Part shown: piece after piece, positions 53,199 to 63,693 of the stretch | Layout: each line of letters begins with the position of its first letter | How positions within the stretch are numbered: the first letter of the stretch is position 1 | From: Microvirga sesbaniae | Lineage (GTDB): Bacteria; Pseudomonadota; Alphaproteobacteria; Rhizobiales; Beijerinckiaceae | Reading direction: 5' to 3' | DNA: 64,000 nucleotides | Assembly: GCF_025460805.1 (NCBI RefSeq) | Contig: NZ_JAMXFJ010000002.1 | Coordinates: 383,490-447,489 of the forward strand | Notes under the pieces: model-generated | The model's database searches: none | What the model was told of the DNA's origin: nothing | The model's input: the letters and a program-made list of their open reading frames with translations, nothing else | Position numbers and translations under genes: made by a program

Positions 53199-53224
53199 AA
53201 CGATGGCGGGACTCGGCTTGTTCC
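53199..53224 (-). promoter_or_regulatory. Candidate EcfG promoter for the esterase-like gene
   Basis: On the minus strand GGAAC (53224-53220), 17 bases, then CGTT (53202-53199), a full match to the EcfG consensus GGAAC-N16-17-CGTT. It lies about 50 bases upstream of the ATG. Confidence 0.5.
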
Positions 53225-53306
53225 AGGAAGGAACGTGCACCGGCGTCTCCTCCGGAGCCGCAATTCCGCGCAGAGCGGCCAAGATGGGCCGCTGTCGGAC
53301 CGAGCG

Positions 53307-55052
53307 TCAGGCCACTCTCGCCATGATCGACGCGTAGGCTTCCTCGGCCGCGATGACGGTCGCCATCTGCACCGTATGGGCGAAACGATAGGCGTCGCCG
53401 TAGATGGTCTCGTCCGGGAACTCCGTGATGAGGGTCAAGGGCGAGGGATGGCGCTCGTCCGCCGTGATCAGGCATGGAACGTCGTTGATGATCTCGTAAG
53501 GCGTTCCCCCGGAATGGATCGCGCAGATCTCGATCTGACGGCGGTTGAACGCGGCGAGTCCCGGCACGGCCGACAGACCCGTCGTCACGGCTTCGATCAG
53601 CGTCCTCGCGGTCTCGCTCCAGGACGGGTGATGCCGCATGATCAGGAAGAATCCCTTCGGGATCGTCCACAATTCGAAGCCGCGCGGCAGATAGCCGGTG
53701 AGCGGCCTGGTCCATTCGTGGGCCGGATAGCCGTGGAAGTTGAGGTGCAGCTGGGCGCCCGACAGCGCCAGCGCCTGGTGGCGGGCGCCGATCTCGTAGA
53801 CCGGCTCGCCCTGGCCGTATTCCAGGTCGTTGCCGCGCGAGGTATAGCGCGCCGCATGGTGCATATGGCGCGGATTGGCTTCGCACAGGCGCCCATGCAG
53901 CGCATAGCCGTCCGGGTTCTCGACCGGGATATAGGCGATGTTGGCGTCGGGATTGGCGAGCAGCCGGCGCACGGCCCGCAACGTTCCGACCGGAGCGGAG
54001 GTTTCGTTGGCATGCTGCCCGCTGGTGACGAGAACCGCCGGACGCGAGCCCGCGCGATAGATCCCCGGTACGGGCCGTCCCTCACGGGAAATCCCCTCGA
54101 AGGTCTCTCCGGGCAGCGTCGCGAGCTCACGGTAGATCTGCGCGAGACCGGGCGCTGCATCGGCTGTCTCGATGTCCTGCTCCGGCTTCTCCGGATCCTG
54201 CGGCTCACCGAAGGCCCGCAGTGTCACCCGCACATGCGCGTCTGCGCTGCCGGCCCGGATATCCGGCACGATCTGACCCGGCTGCACGCTCCTGTCCTCA
54301 GGAGGACGGCCGGACCTGCGCTTGAAGAATTCGAGCAGCGAGAAATAGAAATCCTCGTGCAGCGCCTCGCGGGTGCTCATGACCTCGTCGCCGTAATCCA
54401 GCGACCGCTCGATGCCGGGGATCGTCACGTCGATGGCGAGGGTTTCCGCATAGGGCTCCGCCTCGGGCCATTCATGGGCTGCAACGCTTGCCATGACCTT
54501 CCGATAGACCTGTTCGAACTCGGTCTCGAGCGGCTCGTCGAGGTCCGAGGCGTCGGATCGTCCGGTCACCCTCAGCCAGCCGGTCGGCGTGAGATCCACC
54601 TGATCGAGATGGTTGGTGCGCAGGCGGTTCGGCGCGAAAACCCTATGCTCCGCCGCGCGCCCGTCCTGGTATTCGAGCGCGACCTGGTAGGTCAGATCCG
54701 CGGGACCGGGCTCGAAGACGGTCTCGACCCCCTCGAGCAAGGCCGCCAGAGGATAAGCCTCGGAGAGGAAGCGCAGCCGATCCGCCTCCTCATGCACGGG
54801 ATAGCGAATGGCCACGCGCTTCAGGCTGGCCGTGTCGATCTCCTCGAGGAAGGCATGGACGAGCGGCTTGTAGGCGCTGCGGATCCGCGCATGAATACCG
54901 GCTCCCGCCAGGTCCGCCTCCGCGGCACGGCGCGCCGCCTCGTCCTCGAACAGCCAGGCCTCGAGCGTCAGGCCGCGATCATTGTTGCCGGTCCAGTCCC
55001 GCACCAGGGAATCGAGAGTGCGCGGGATGCGCTCGTCTAGCAATGTGGTCAT
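53307..55052 (-). CDS. M14-family zinc carboxypeptidase with large N-terminal extension
   Basis: 581 residues from ATG 55052, which overlaps the upstream permease stop (ATGA). The C-terminal ~240 residues are an M14 carboxypeptidase: zinc ligands H-x-x-E in GQHANETSAP (about residue 345) and His in LNFHGYPAHEW (about 437), VENPDGYALHG in the substrate region, and the likely catalytic Glu in LITEFPDET (about 544). Residues 1-320 match nothing I know; they are acidic, without signal peptide or membrane helices. It is translationally coupled to a peptide ABC transporter, so it probably trims imported peptides in the cytoplasm. Confidence 0.85.
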   Translation of the reverse strand: MTTLLDERIPRTLDSLVRDWTGNNDRGLTLEAWLFEDEAARRAAEADLAGAGIHARIRSAYKPLVHAFLEEIDTASLKRVAIRYPVHEEADRLRFLSEAYPLAALLEGVETVFEPGPADLTYQVALEYQDGRAAEHRVFAPNRLRTNHLDQVDLTPTGWLRVTGRSDASDLDEPLETEFEQVYRKVMASVAAHEWPEAEPYAETLAIDVTIPGIERSLDYGDEVMSTREALHEDFYFSLLEFFKRRSGRPPEDRSVQPGQIVPDIRAGSADAHVRVTLRAFGEPQDPEKPEQDIETADAAPGLAQIYRELATLPGETFEGISREGRPVPGIYRAGSRPAVLVTSGQHANETSAPVGTLRAVRRLLANPDANIAYIPVENPDGYALHGRLCEANPRHMHHAARYTSRGNDLEYGQGEPVYEIGARHQALALSGAQLHLNFHGYPAHEWTRPLTGYLPRGFELWTIPKGFFLIMRHHPSWSETARTLIEAVTTGLSAVPGLAAFNRRQIEICAIHSGGTPYEIINDVPCLITADERHPSPLTLITEFPDETIYGDAYRFAHTVQMATVIAAEEAYASIMARVA

Positions 55053-55906
55053 CGTGATGTCTGTCCTGTCGGATCGAGGAGGTCGCGCAGCCAGTCGCCC
55101 AGAAGGTTCAGGCCGAGCACGGTCAATATGATGGCGAGGCCGGGAAACACGCTCACCCACCAGGCCGTCTGCAGATAGGTGCGTCCGTCGGCCAGCATGC
55201 CGCCCCAGCTCGGGATCAGCGGATCGACGCCCAGTCCCAGGAACGTGAGGCTGCTCTCGAGAAGGATGTTGTTGGCCACGTTGAGCGTCATCAGGATGAC
55301 GATGGGTCCCAGCACGTTGGGCAGGATATGGGTGAAGATGATGCGCCCGTTGCCGACCCCGATGGCCCGGGCCGAGAGGATGAACTCCCGGTCCCGCAGC
55401 GCCAGCACGGAGCCTCGCACGAGGCGCGCATACTGGACCCATTGCGCGACGACCATGAAGAAGATGATCTTGTCGACGCCGGTTCCGAGAATGGCCAGGA
55501 ACATGATGGCCAGCAGGATGAACGGGAGCGCCAGCTGGATATCGGCGAAGCGCATCAGCAGGATCTCGGCGATGCCGCGATAGTATCCGGCGACGAGGCC
55601 GACGATCGTGCCGACGACGACGGCTCCCATCACCGACAGGACGCCGACCGTGAGCGAGATCCTGCCGCCGACGATCACGCGCGCCAGCACGTCGCGGCCC
55701 AGGGGATCGGTCCCGAGGGGATGAGCCAGATCCTGGAACGGCGGCGTGAGACGGGCCATGAGGTCCATGCTCTCGCCGCCGTCGGGAAAGAGAAAGCCGG
55801 AGAACAGAACGGCCAGGCCCATGCTCGCCGTGAGCAGGAGACCGAGGACGAGTTCGAGCGACCTGAAGTGTCGGCGCGCCGACGACACAGCCTGAGCGGC
55901 AGCCAT
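55049..55906 (-). CDS. Peptide ABC transporter permease (DppC/OppC type)
   Basis: 285 residues with about six membrane helices: an N-terminal helix after RRHFRSLELVLGLLLTASM, then the DppC-type GTDPLGRDVLARVIVGGRISL and the coupling-loop ILSARAIGVGNGRIIFTHILPNV (EAA-like) motif near residue 170. Its stop overlaps the start of the M14 peptidase. With the second permease and the fused ATPase it would import peptides. Confidence 0.94.
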   Translation of the reverse strand: MAAAQAVSSARRHFRSLELVLGLLLTASMGLAVLFSGFLFPDGGESMDLMARLTPPFQDLAHPLGTDPLGRDVLARVIVGGRISLTVGVLSVMGAVVVGTIVGLVAGYYRGIAEILLMRFADIQLALPFILLAIMFLAILGTGVDKIIFFMVVAQWVQYARLVRGSVLALRDREFILSARAIGVGNGRIIFTHILPNVLGPIVILMTLNVANNILLESSLTFLGLGVDPLIPSWGGMLADGRTYLQTAWWVSVFPGLAIILTVLGLNLLGDWLRDLLDPTGQTSR

Positions 55907-55911
55907 GGGTC

Positions 55912-56832
55912 CTACTCCGTCCGGATTCGCGGGTCGATCAGCCCGTAGGCGATGTCGACCAGAAGGTTGATGAGGACGATGAAGAGCGCCAGCACCGTGA
56001 TGGTGCCCTGGAGCACCGGGTAGTCGCGGTTCGAGATGGCGTCGAAGGCGAGCGTGCCCATGCCGGGCCAGTTGAACACCCGTTCGATGATGACGATGCC
56101 GCCGATGAGGCCGCCAAATTGCAGGCCGATATAGGTGACGAGCGGAATGGCGGAATTGCGCAGGGCGTGCTTGTAAAGGACGACGCGGTCGCGCAGGCCT
56201 TTCGAGCGCGCCACCATGATGTATTGCTGCGAGAGCGTCTCCAGCATGGAGGTGCGCACGAGGCGCACATTGGTGGCCGTGAGGATGATCGCCATGGTGA
56301 GCGCCGGCATGACGAAGCTCTCAGGGCCTTCCATGCCGCTCGGCGGCAGGAGGCCGAGCACGATGGAGAACAGCAGCACCATCATGATGGCGAGCCAGAA
56401 GTTCGGGAAGGACAGGCCCACCAGCGACAGGATGCGGATCACCTGGTCCGGCCAGCGCCCCCGGTTCACGGCCGCGTAGACGCCGAGCGGCACCGACAGG
56501 ACGATCGACGCGAGAAGAGACGCGAAGGCCAGAAGGAGCGTGGCCGGGAGAGCGTTGGCAATGAGCATGGAGACAGACGTGCCGCCCATGAAGCTCTTGC
56601 CGAAATCGCCCCGCACCATGCCTTCGAGAAAGGCGAGATACTGCACGTAGAAGGGGCGATCGAGCCCGAGCGCCTGCCGGATGTTCTGCAGGTCCTGCTC
56701 GGTGACGTTGCCGCCGCCCATCAGCATGATCGCGGGATCGCCCGACAGGCGGATCGCGAAGGAGACGATCAAGGTCACCGCGAGGACCACGAAAACGGCC
56801 TGCAACAATCGTTTGAGGATGAAGCCCGCCAT
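55912..56832 (-). CDS. Peptide ABC transporter permease (DppB/OppB type)
   Basis: 306 residues with about six membrane helices. N-terminal FILKRLLQAVFVVLAVTLIV is typical of DppB, as are the GLDRPFYVQYLAF segment, the SKGLRDRVVLYKHALRNSAIPLV coupling motif and ERVFNWPGMGTLAFDAI. It is the first gene after an intra-operon terminator and lies 5 bases before the second permease gene. Confidence 0.94.
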   Translation of the reverse strand: MAGFILKRLLQAVFVVLAVTLIVSFAIRLSGDPAIMLMGGGNVTEQDLQNIRQALGLDRPFYVQYLAFLEGMVRGDFGKSFMGGTSVSMLIANALPATLLLAFASLLASIVLSVPLGVYAAVNRGRWPDQVIRILSLVGLSFPNFWLAIMMVLLFSIVLGLLPPSGMEGPESFVMPALTMAIILTATNVRLVRTSMLETLSQQYIMVARSKGLRDRVVLYKHALRNSAIPLVTYIGLQFGGLIGGIVIIERVFNWPGMGTLAFDAISNRDYPVLQGTITVLALFIVLINLLVDIAYGLIDPRIRTE

Positions 56833-56854
56833 CCTGAGATCCTTCTTGCTCTTG

Positions 56855-56881
56855 GAAAAACGGCCCCGCTCGCGCGGGGCC
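56855..56881 (-). terminator. Intrinsic terminator inside the peptide ABC operon
   Basis: Stem GGCCCCGC / GCGGGGCC with loop TCGC (GCGA on the minus strand), followed on the minus strand by GTTTTTCC. It lies between the substrate-binding protein gene and the permease genes. Partial termination here would give more binding protein than membrane components. Confidence 0.78.
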
Positions 56882-56937
56882 TTCCGTTATGTTTCGCTCC
56901 GGACATGGCCGCGAGGGTCCATGTCCTGGTCGGTCCG

Positions 56938-58464
56938 TCACTCGACGGTCGTTTCCGTGAAGCGGAAGCGGCGGTCCGCGGGCGCGTCGAAGTTCTTGAC
57001 CCGCTTGTTGACGCCGTAGAGCGTGTTCTGGTTGTAGAGCGGGATCTCGAGCGCCTGATCGGCCACGTAGCGCGCGACCTCCTGCAGAACCTTCTCACGC
57101 TCCTTCACGTCATACATCGTGCGCTGCTTCTCGAGCAGGGCGTTCAGCTTGGGATCGTTGTCGTAGGGGTTCCACTTCTCGCCCGAGTGATACATCAGGT
57201 AAGCGGTATTGTCGTAGTCGAAGGTCCAGCCGCCCCAGGCATTGTGCCAGGCCTCGCCCGTCTTGCCGTTCGGAATGATGTCGTTGAGCAGAACCGGCGG
57301 CTCATGCGGCTGCAGCGAGGGCTTGAGGCCGAGCGCCTGGAGGAAGCCGGCTGCCGCCTGCGCGACCTCGCGGAAGGTGGCGTCGTTGCCGCGGAAGTCG
57401 ATCCTCACCGGCGCGCCGGCCGGCACTTTCGCCTGCTGCAGCATCTGCTTCGCCTTGGCGAGATCGAAGAGCAGAGGCTTCAGGCTCGGATCGTTGCCGA
57501 ACGACAGGTCCGACTGGAAGCTCGCGATCGGCTTGGCGTGTCCGAGGAGGACCGCCTTGATGATCGCGTCCCGGTCGATCCCCATGATCAGCGCCTTGCG
57601 GACATTCACATCCTTCGTGATGCCGTCACGGGTGTTGAGGCGCAGGGCGACGACGGTCGGGCCGGTGATGCTCAGAAGGCTCAGATTGGGGCTCTTCTCC
57701 ACGGTCGGAGCGAGGCCGAACGGGATCAGGGTGGCGACGTCGATGCGGCCCGACTGGAGCTCGGCCACCTGGGTGTTCGCCTCCGAGATGAACCGAGTCA
57801 CGACCTTGTCGAGCTTCGGGGCGCCGCCCCAGTGCTCGGGAAAGGCCTCGAGGGTCAGGCTGACCTTCGGGCTGTATTCCGCGAACTTGAACGGCCCGGT
57901 GCCGACCGGGTTCATGTTGAAATAGGCGTCACCCTTCTCCTGGATGTATCGGGGCGGCACGATCATGCCGCCATAGCCGGCGAGCTTCGTGAGCAGAACG
58001 GGATCCGGCTGCTTCATGACGAAATCGACGGTCGAATCGTCGACGACCTCCACATGGTCGATGGTGTTGTAGTTGGACTGCTGCGGCCCCTTCCTGCCCT
58101 CCTCGCCGAGGAGACGGTCGAAGGTGAACTTCACGGCCGCCGCATTGAACGGCTCGCCGTTGTGGAACTTCACGTTCTGGCGCAGCTTGAAGCGGATGCG
58201 GCTGTTGTTGTCGAGGAACTCCCACGATGTCGCGAGGCCGGGCTTGAGCTTCATGTCGGCGCCGCGAGCCGTGAGGCCGTCGAAGATGTTGTTGGCGGCC
58301 GACGACCAATCGACCAGGAAGGTGTCGATGGGGTCCCAGCTGCCAGGATCGATGGCGACGGCCGTGGTCAGCGTTCCGGCCGCCTGAGCTCCGGACGCCA
58401 TCAGCGGCGCCGCGGCGACTGCGGCCATCAGGCCCAGCGCCTTCAGGGTGGTTGAGAATGTCAT
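56938..58464 (-). CDS. Peptide ABC transporter substrate-binding protein (SBP family 5)
   Basis: 508 residues from ATG 58464. A signal peptide (about 1-28, ending GAQA) exports it to the periplasm. SBP_bac_5 features: TTAVAIDPGSWDPIDTF, WEFLDNNSRIRFKLRQNVKFHNGEPF, GTGPFKFAEYSP, RLNTRDGITKDVNVRKALIMGIDRDAI and ARYVADQALEIPLYN. It would bind di- or oligopeptides. It lies 28 bases downstream of the fused ATPase gene. Confidence 0.94.
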   Translation of the reverse strand: MTFSTTLKALGLMAAVAAAPLMASGAQAAGTLTTAVAIDPGSWDPIDTFLVDWSSAANNIFDGLTARGADMKLKPGLATSWEFLDNNSRIRFKLRQNVKFHNGEPFNAAAVKFTFDRLLGEEGRKGPQQSNYNTIDHVEVVDDSTVDFVMKQPDPVLLTKLAGYGGMIVPPRYIQEKGDAYFNMNPVGTGPFKFAEYSPKVSLTLEAFPEHWGGAPKLDKVVTRFISEANTQVAELQSGRIDVATLIPFGLAPTVEKSPNLSLLSITGPTVVALRLNTRDGITKDVNVRKALIMGIDRDAIIKAVLLGHAKPIASFQSDLSFGNDPSLKPLLFDLAKAKQMLQQAKVPAGAPVRIDFRGNDATFREVAQAAAGFLQALGLKPSLQPHEPPVLLNDIIPNGKTGEAWHNAWGGWTFDYDNTAYLMYHSGEKWNPYDNDPKLNALLEKQRTMYDVKEREKVLQEVARYVADQALEIPLYNQNTLYGVNKRVKNFDAPADRRFRFTETTVE

Positions 58465-58492
58465 TGTGATGTCTCCTCTGGAAAATCGTCTC

Positions 58493-60373
<1,881 letters not shown>

Positions 60374-60428
60374 CCATCCACGCTCGTGAGCCGGCCCTGA
60401 CCCAGCGGAACGCCGGGCCAGTACCTTT

Positions 60429-60442
60429 ATGATACCTGTCAT
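60429..60442. promoter_or_regulatory. Weak candidate operator upstream of the peptide ABC operon
   Basis: ATGATACCTGTCAT is an imperfect 14-base palindrome (10 of 14 positions symmetric), about 55 bases before the ATPase start. A TTGACG at minus-strand 60472-60467 precedes it. The regulator is unknown. Confidence 0.3.
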
Positions 60443-60543
60443 CCATCACAGCTAGCGAACCAGTCCGTCAAGCACTGTTTGCGTCAGATCAGGCCATCGC
60501 AGGGATCATAGATCCGAGTCACAAGGAAACGCCAGCGCGCCTG

Positions 60544-61809
60544 TTACGGCGTTACCCATTCGCCGCCGCGCATGAGGGGTTCGGCCCGCCCGTCCTGGGT
60601 GATGCCGTCCACGTCCACTTGGTCGGATCCGATCATCCAGTCGATATGGATCAGGCTCTTGTTGGAGCCGTGGGAGGCGAGTTCCTCCTCGCTCATCGTT
60701 CCGCCGTTGCGGATGCACTTGCTGTAGGCCTGGCCAAGGGCGATGTGGCTGGAGGCATTCTCGTCGAACAGGGTGTTGAAGAAGAGAAGGCCGCTGCGAG
60801 AGATCGGCGACGAGAACGGCACCAGCGCCACTTCCCCGAGGCGGCGCGCGCCCTCGTCGGTGTCGAGCACCTTGTTCAGCACCGCCTCTCCCGTGCGCGC
60901 TTTGCTCTCGACGATGCGGCCGGCCTCGAACCGGACCTGGATGTCCTGGATGAGGGTGCCGTTGTAGGACAGCGGCTTGGTGCTGGACACGATGCCCTCC
61001 ACCCGGTCCTTGTGCGGCGTAGTGAAGACTTCCTCGGTCGGGATGTTGGCGTTGCACACGACGCCGTTCTTCGCCCTGGTCGAACCGCCGTTCCACTCAT
61101 GCCCGTCCGCGAGACCCACGCGGAGATCCGTGCCGGGGCCGCGGAAGTGAAGCGCCGCGTAATTCTTCTCGTTCAGCGTCCGGGTGCGCGCCTGGAGGGT
61201 CGCGTTGTGGGTTTCCCACGCGGCGATGGGATCCGGCATATCGACCCGGGAGGCCGAGAAGATCGCCTGCCAGAGCTTGGCCACGGCCACCTCTTCCGAG
61301 TCGTCCGGGAACACCGTCCTGGCCCAGGCGGGTGTCGCGGCGGACACGATGGTCCAGTTGATGTCGAATCCCGCGATCATGTTGAGCGCTGGCATATAGG
61401 CCTTGGAGCGGGCCCGGTTGGCGCGCGAGACCTTTTCCGGATCCTCCTTGGCGAGCAGCGACGGATCCTCGCCCACGATGGCCAGCCGGGCAGCGCCATT
61501 TTTGTAGGCCGCCGCCATGCCCTCGTAGAGCCAGGCCGGAGCCGTGTCGAAGCTCTCGTCCCGGGCATTCCGGAAGCGCAGGAGCGCGCTTTCCTCGTCG
61601 GAGAAGATCGTGGTGACCAGGGAAGCGCCGGCCTTGTAGGCGTGCTCCGTGATGCGCCGCACCAGGGCAATCGCATCGAGAGGCGCGGTCACGACCAGTT
61701 CCTGGCCCGGCTTCAGCCCCAATCCGACCCGGACGGCGACTTCCCCCAGACGATCGAGAAGCTTGGCGTGGGACGCGGCATCGGTCGGATTCCGGAATTG
61801 TTCGTTCAT
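60544..61809 (-). CDS. M29-family aminopeptidase
   Basis: 421 residues, the normal size for AmpS/aminopeptidase T metalloenzymes. Visible: GLGLKPGQELVVTAPLDA near the N-terminus, RAYMPALNMIAGFDIN-like helix region, LRVGLADGHEWNGG, NIPTEEVFTTPHKDRVEG with metal-binding Glu/His residues, GEVALVPFSSPISRSGLLFFNTLFDENASSHIA-type C-terminal segment (Glu, His ligands) and HIDWMIGSDQVDVDG. It removes N-terminal amino acids in the cytoplasm. It lies upstream of the peptide transporter on the same strand, separated by 170 bases. Confidence 0.92.
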   Translation of the reverse strand: MNEQFRNPTDAASHAKLLDRLGEVAVRVGLGLKPGQELVVTAPLDAIALVRRITEHAYKAGASLVTTIFSDEESALLRFRNARDESFDTAPAWLYEGMAAAYKNGAARLAIVGEDPSLLAKEDPEKVSRANRARSKAYMPALNMIAGFDINWTIVSAATPAWARTVFPDDSEEVAVAKLWQAIFSASRVDMPDPIAAWETHNATLQARTRTLNEKNYAALHFRGPGTDLRVGLADGHEWNGGSTRAKNGVVCNANIPTEEVFTTPHKDRVEGIVSSTKPLSYNGTLIQDIQVRFEAGRIVESKARTGEAVLNKVLDTDEGARRLGEVALVPFSSPISRSGLLFFNTLFDENASSHIALGQAYSKCIRNGGTMSEEELASHGSNKSLIHIDWMIGSDQVDVDGITQDGRAEPLMRGGEWVTP

Positions 61810-61891
61810 GGTCTTGGGCTCTCGAAGCAGAAATGATGGCCGGAGAGGCTACACGGCTCAGACGCCGGCGCAACCTCGATGGGGAAAAATC

Positions 61892-62998
61892 TCATGAATG
61901 CGGTGGCTTGACCGCGCCGAGAACCTCGGGATCGAAAGCGATGCTCTTGATGATGGCATGGACGGACATGCCCGGCCTCAGGCCAAGCTCCGCGACCGAC
62001 TTGCGGGTCACGCGCGCCACGAGGCCGTCGCCGCCGCAATCGAGCTGCACATCGACGCTCGCCTCCTCGGAGTCCTCGATCGAGGAAACAAGTCCGGGCA
62101 GGACGTTCAGGGCGCTCATTCCCGCCGGCCTGTGCAGAGACAGCATGATGTCGCGAGCACGCAGGCGCACGCGCAGGACCGTTCCGACAGGATGGTTCAG
62201 GCGCGGCACCGTCAAGGTCCCGGCTCTGGCCTGCAGGACCGTGAGAGCAAAGGGATCCTCGTGCCGCAGCACCCGGGCGTCGATCAGCGCACCCGCTTCG
62301 GCGAGGCCCATAGGCACGAAGAGATGGGAATGCCGGAGGATCTCCGAGGCGGGCCCCGCTGCCGTCACACGCCCCTCGGACAGGACGACCACGGCGGTGG
62401 CGAGCCTTGCGATCTCGGCCACGGAATGGCTCACCAGGACGATCGGCACCCCGCCTTCGTCGCGCAGCCGCTCGAGATAGGGATAGATCTCGGCCTTTCG
62501 CGCCTCGTCGAGGGAGGCCAGCGGTTCATCCATGAGCAGCAAGCGCGGATCCGCCAGAAGGGCCCGCCCGATGGCGATGCGCTGCTTCTCGCCGCCCGAC
62601 AATGTGGACGGCCGCCTCTCGAGCAGATGGCCGATGCCGAGAAGGTCGACGACTCCGTCGAAGCTCGTCTTCCTCTGCTGCCTGGGCGTGAACCAGCGCC
62701 CGAAGAGCAGGTTCTGCCGTACGGTGAGATGCGGGAAGAGACGTCCCTCCTGGAAGACGTAGCCGATCCGCCGGCGGTGCTTGGGAACGAAGATGCCCTG
62801 CGCCGTATCGACGAGCACCTGTCCCTGCACGGCGACCCGCCCCTGCTCAGGCCGGATGAGCCCGCCGATCGCATTCACGATGGTCGTTTTGCCGGAGCCC
62901 GACGGACCGAACAGCGCGGTGAGCTTTCCGTCCGATCGGAAGCGTGCGTCCAGGACAAATCCACCCAGCTCGTGCCGGACGTCGACATCGAGACTCAT
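61892..62998 (-). CDS. modC: Molybdate ABC transporter ATP-binding protein
   Basis: 368 residues from ATG 62998, which overlaps the modB stop (ATGA). ABC domain: Walker A FGPSGSGKTTIVNAI (about residue 34), signature LSGGEKQRIAIGRAL, Walker B LLLMDEPLASLD, switch His in VLVSHSVAEIA. The C-terminal ~70 residues are a molybdate-binding MOP/TOBE domain (ARDIMLSLHRPAGMSALNVLPG), which distinguishes ModC from other ABC ATPases. Imports molybdate with ModA and ModB. Confidence 0.95.
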   Translation of the reverse strand: MSLDVDVRHELGGFVLDARFRSDGKLTALFGPSGSGKTTIVNAIGGLIRPEQGRVAVQGQVLVDTAQGIFVPKHRRRIGYVFQEGRLFPHLTVRQNLLFGRWFTPRQQRKTSFDGVVDLLGIGHLLERRPSTLSGGEKQRIAIGRALLADPRLLLMDEPLASLDEARKAEIYPYLERLRDEGGVPIVLVSHSVAEIARLATAVVVLSEGRVTAAGPASEILRHSHLFVPMGLAEAGALIDARVLRHEDPFALTVLQARAGTLTVPRLNHPVGTVLRVRLRARDIMLSLHRPAGMSALNVLPGLVSSIEDSEEASVDVQLDCGGDGLVARVTRKSVAELGLRPGMSVHAIIKSIAFDPEVLGAVKPPHS

Positions 62999-63693
62999 GA
63001 CGCGTGAGCCCGCCGTCCGACCCGTCGCGCCAGCCATTCGGAGCTCCAGAGCGCCGCAACCGAGATGGCGACGGACACGAGGGTCAGCCGCATCGCGCCG
63101 CCCTCGCCTCCCGGCACCTGCGTGAAGGCATAGATGGCCGTCGGGATGGTCTGCGTCTCGCCCGGGATGTTGGACACGAAGGTGATGGTCGCGCCGAACT
63201 CGCCCATCGCCTTCGCGAAGGACAGGACCATGCCGGCGATGATGCCCGGCAGGATCAGCGGCAGCGTCACGGCGGCGAAGACCCACACGGGATGGGCGCC
63301 CAGGGTGCCGGCTGCGTCCTCGAGCCTGCGGTCGACCGATGCGATGGACAGGCGGATCGCACGCACCAGCAGCGGGAAACCCATGACCGCGCAGGCGAGC
63401 GCCGCCCCCGTCCAGCGGAAGGACAGGACGATGCCGAACTGCTCGGCGAGAAACGCCCCGATGGGTCCGCGCCGCCCGAACCCGATGAGCAGGAACCAGC
63501 CGACGACCACCGGTGGCAAAACGAGGGGCAGGTGTACCATCACGTCAAGAGCCTGCCGGCCCCAGAAACGCCCGCGCTCGAGCAGCAACGCGATCGCGAT
63601 TCCCGGCACGAGGCTCGCCGTCATCGCCACGAAGGCGACCTTCAGGCTGAGACGGACGGCCGTCCATTCTTCCGGGGAGAGCCAGTCGGTCAC
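62995..63693 (-). CDS. modB: Molybdate ABC transporter permease
   Basis: 232 residues from GTG 63693 (VTDWLSPEEW), which overlaps the modA stop (GTGA); a longer in-frame reading runs through modA and is rejected. About five or six membrane helices, with the LPLVLPPVVVGWFLL segment and the coupling motif AAGTLGAHPVWVFAAVTLPLILPGI followed by SFAKAMGEFGATITFVSNIPGE, all typical of ModB. Confidence 0.95.
   Translation of the reverse strand: MTDWLSPEEWTAVRLSLKVAFVAMTASLVPGIAIALLLERGRFWGRQALDVMVHLPLVLPPVVVGWFLLIGFGRRGPIGAFLAEQFGIVLSFRWTGAALACAVMGFPLLVRAIRLSIASVDRRLEDAAGTLGAHPVWVFAAVTLPLILPGIIAGMVLSFAKAMGEFGATITFVSNIPGETQTIPTAIYAFTQVPGGEGGAMRLTLVSVAISVAALWSSEWLARRVGRRAHAS

Noticed and set aside
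51534-55040. 1168-codon plus-strand ORF
   Set aside because: Runs antisense across two genes and the gap between them; both minus-strand genes have complete active-site motifs.
56119-58455. 778-codon plus-strand ORF
   Set aside because: Antisense to a permease, an intra-operon terminator and the binding-protein gene.
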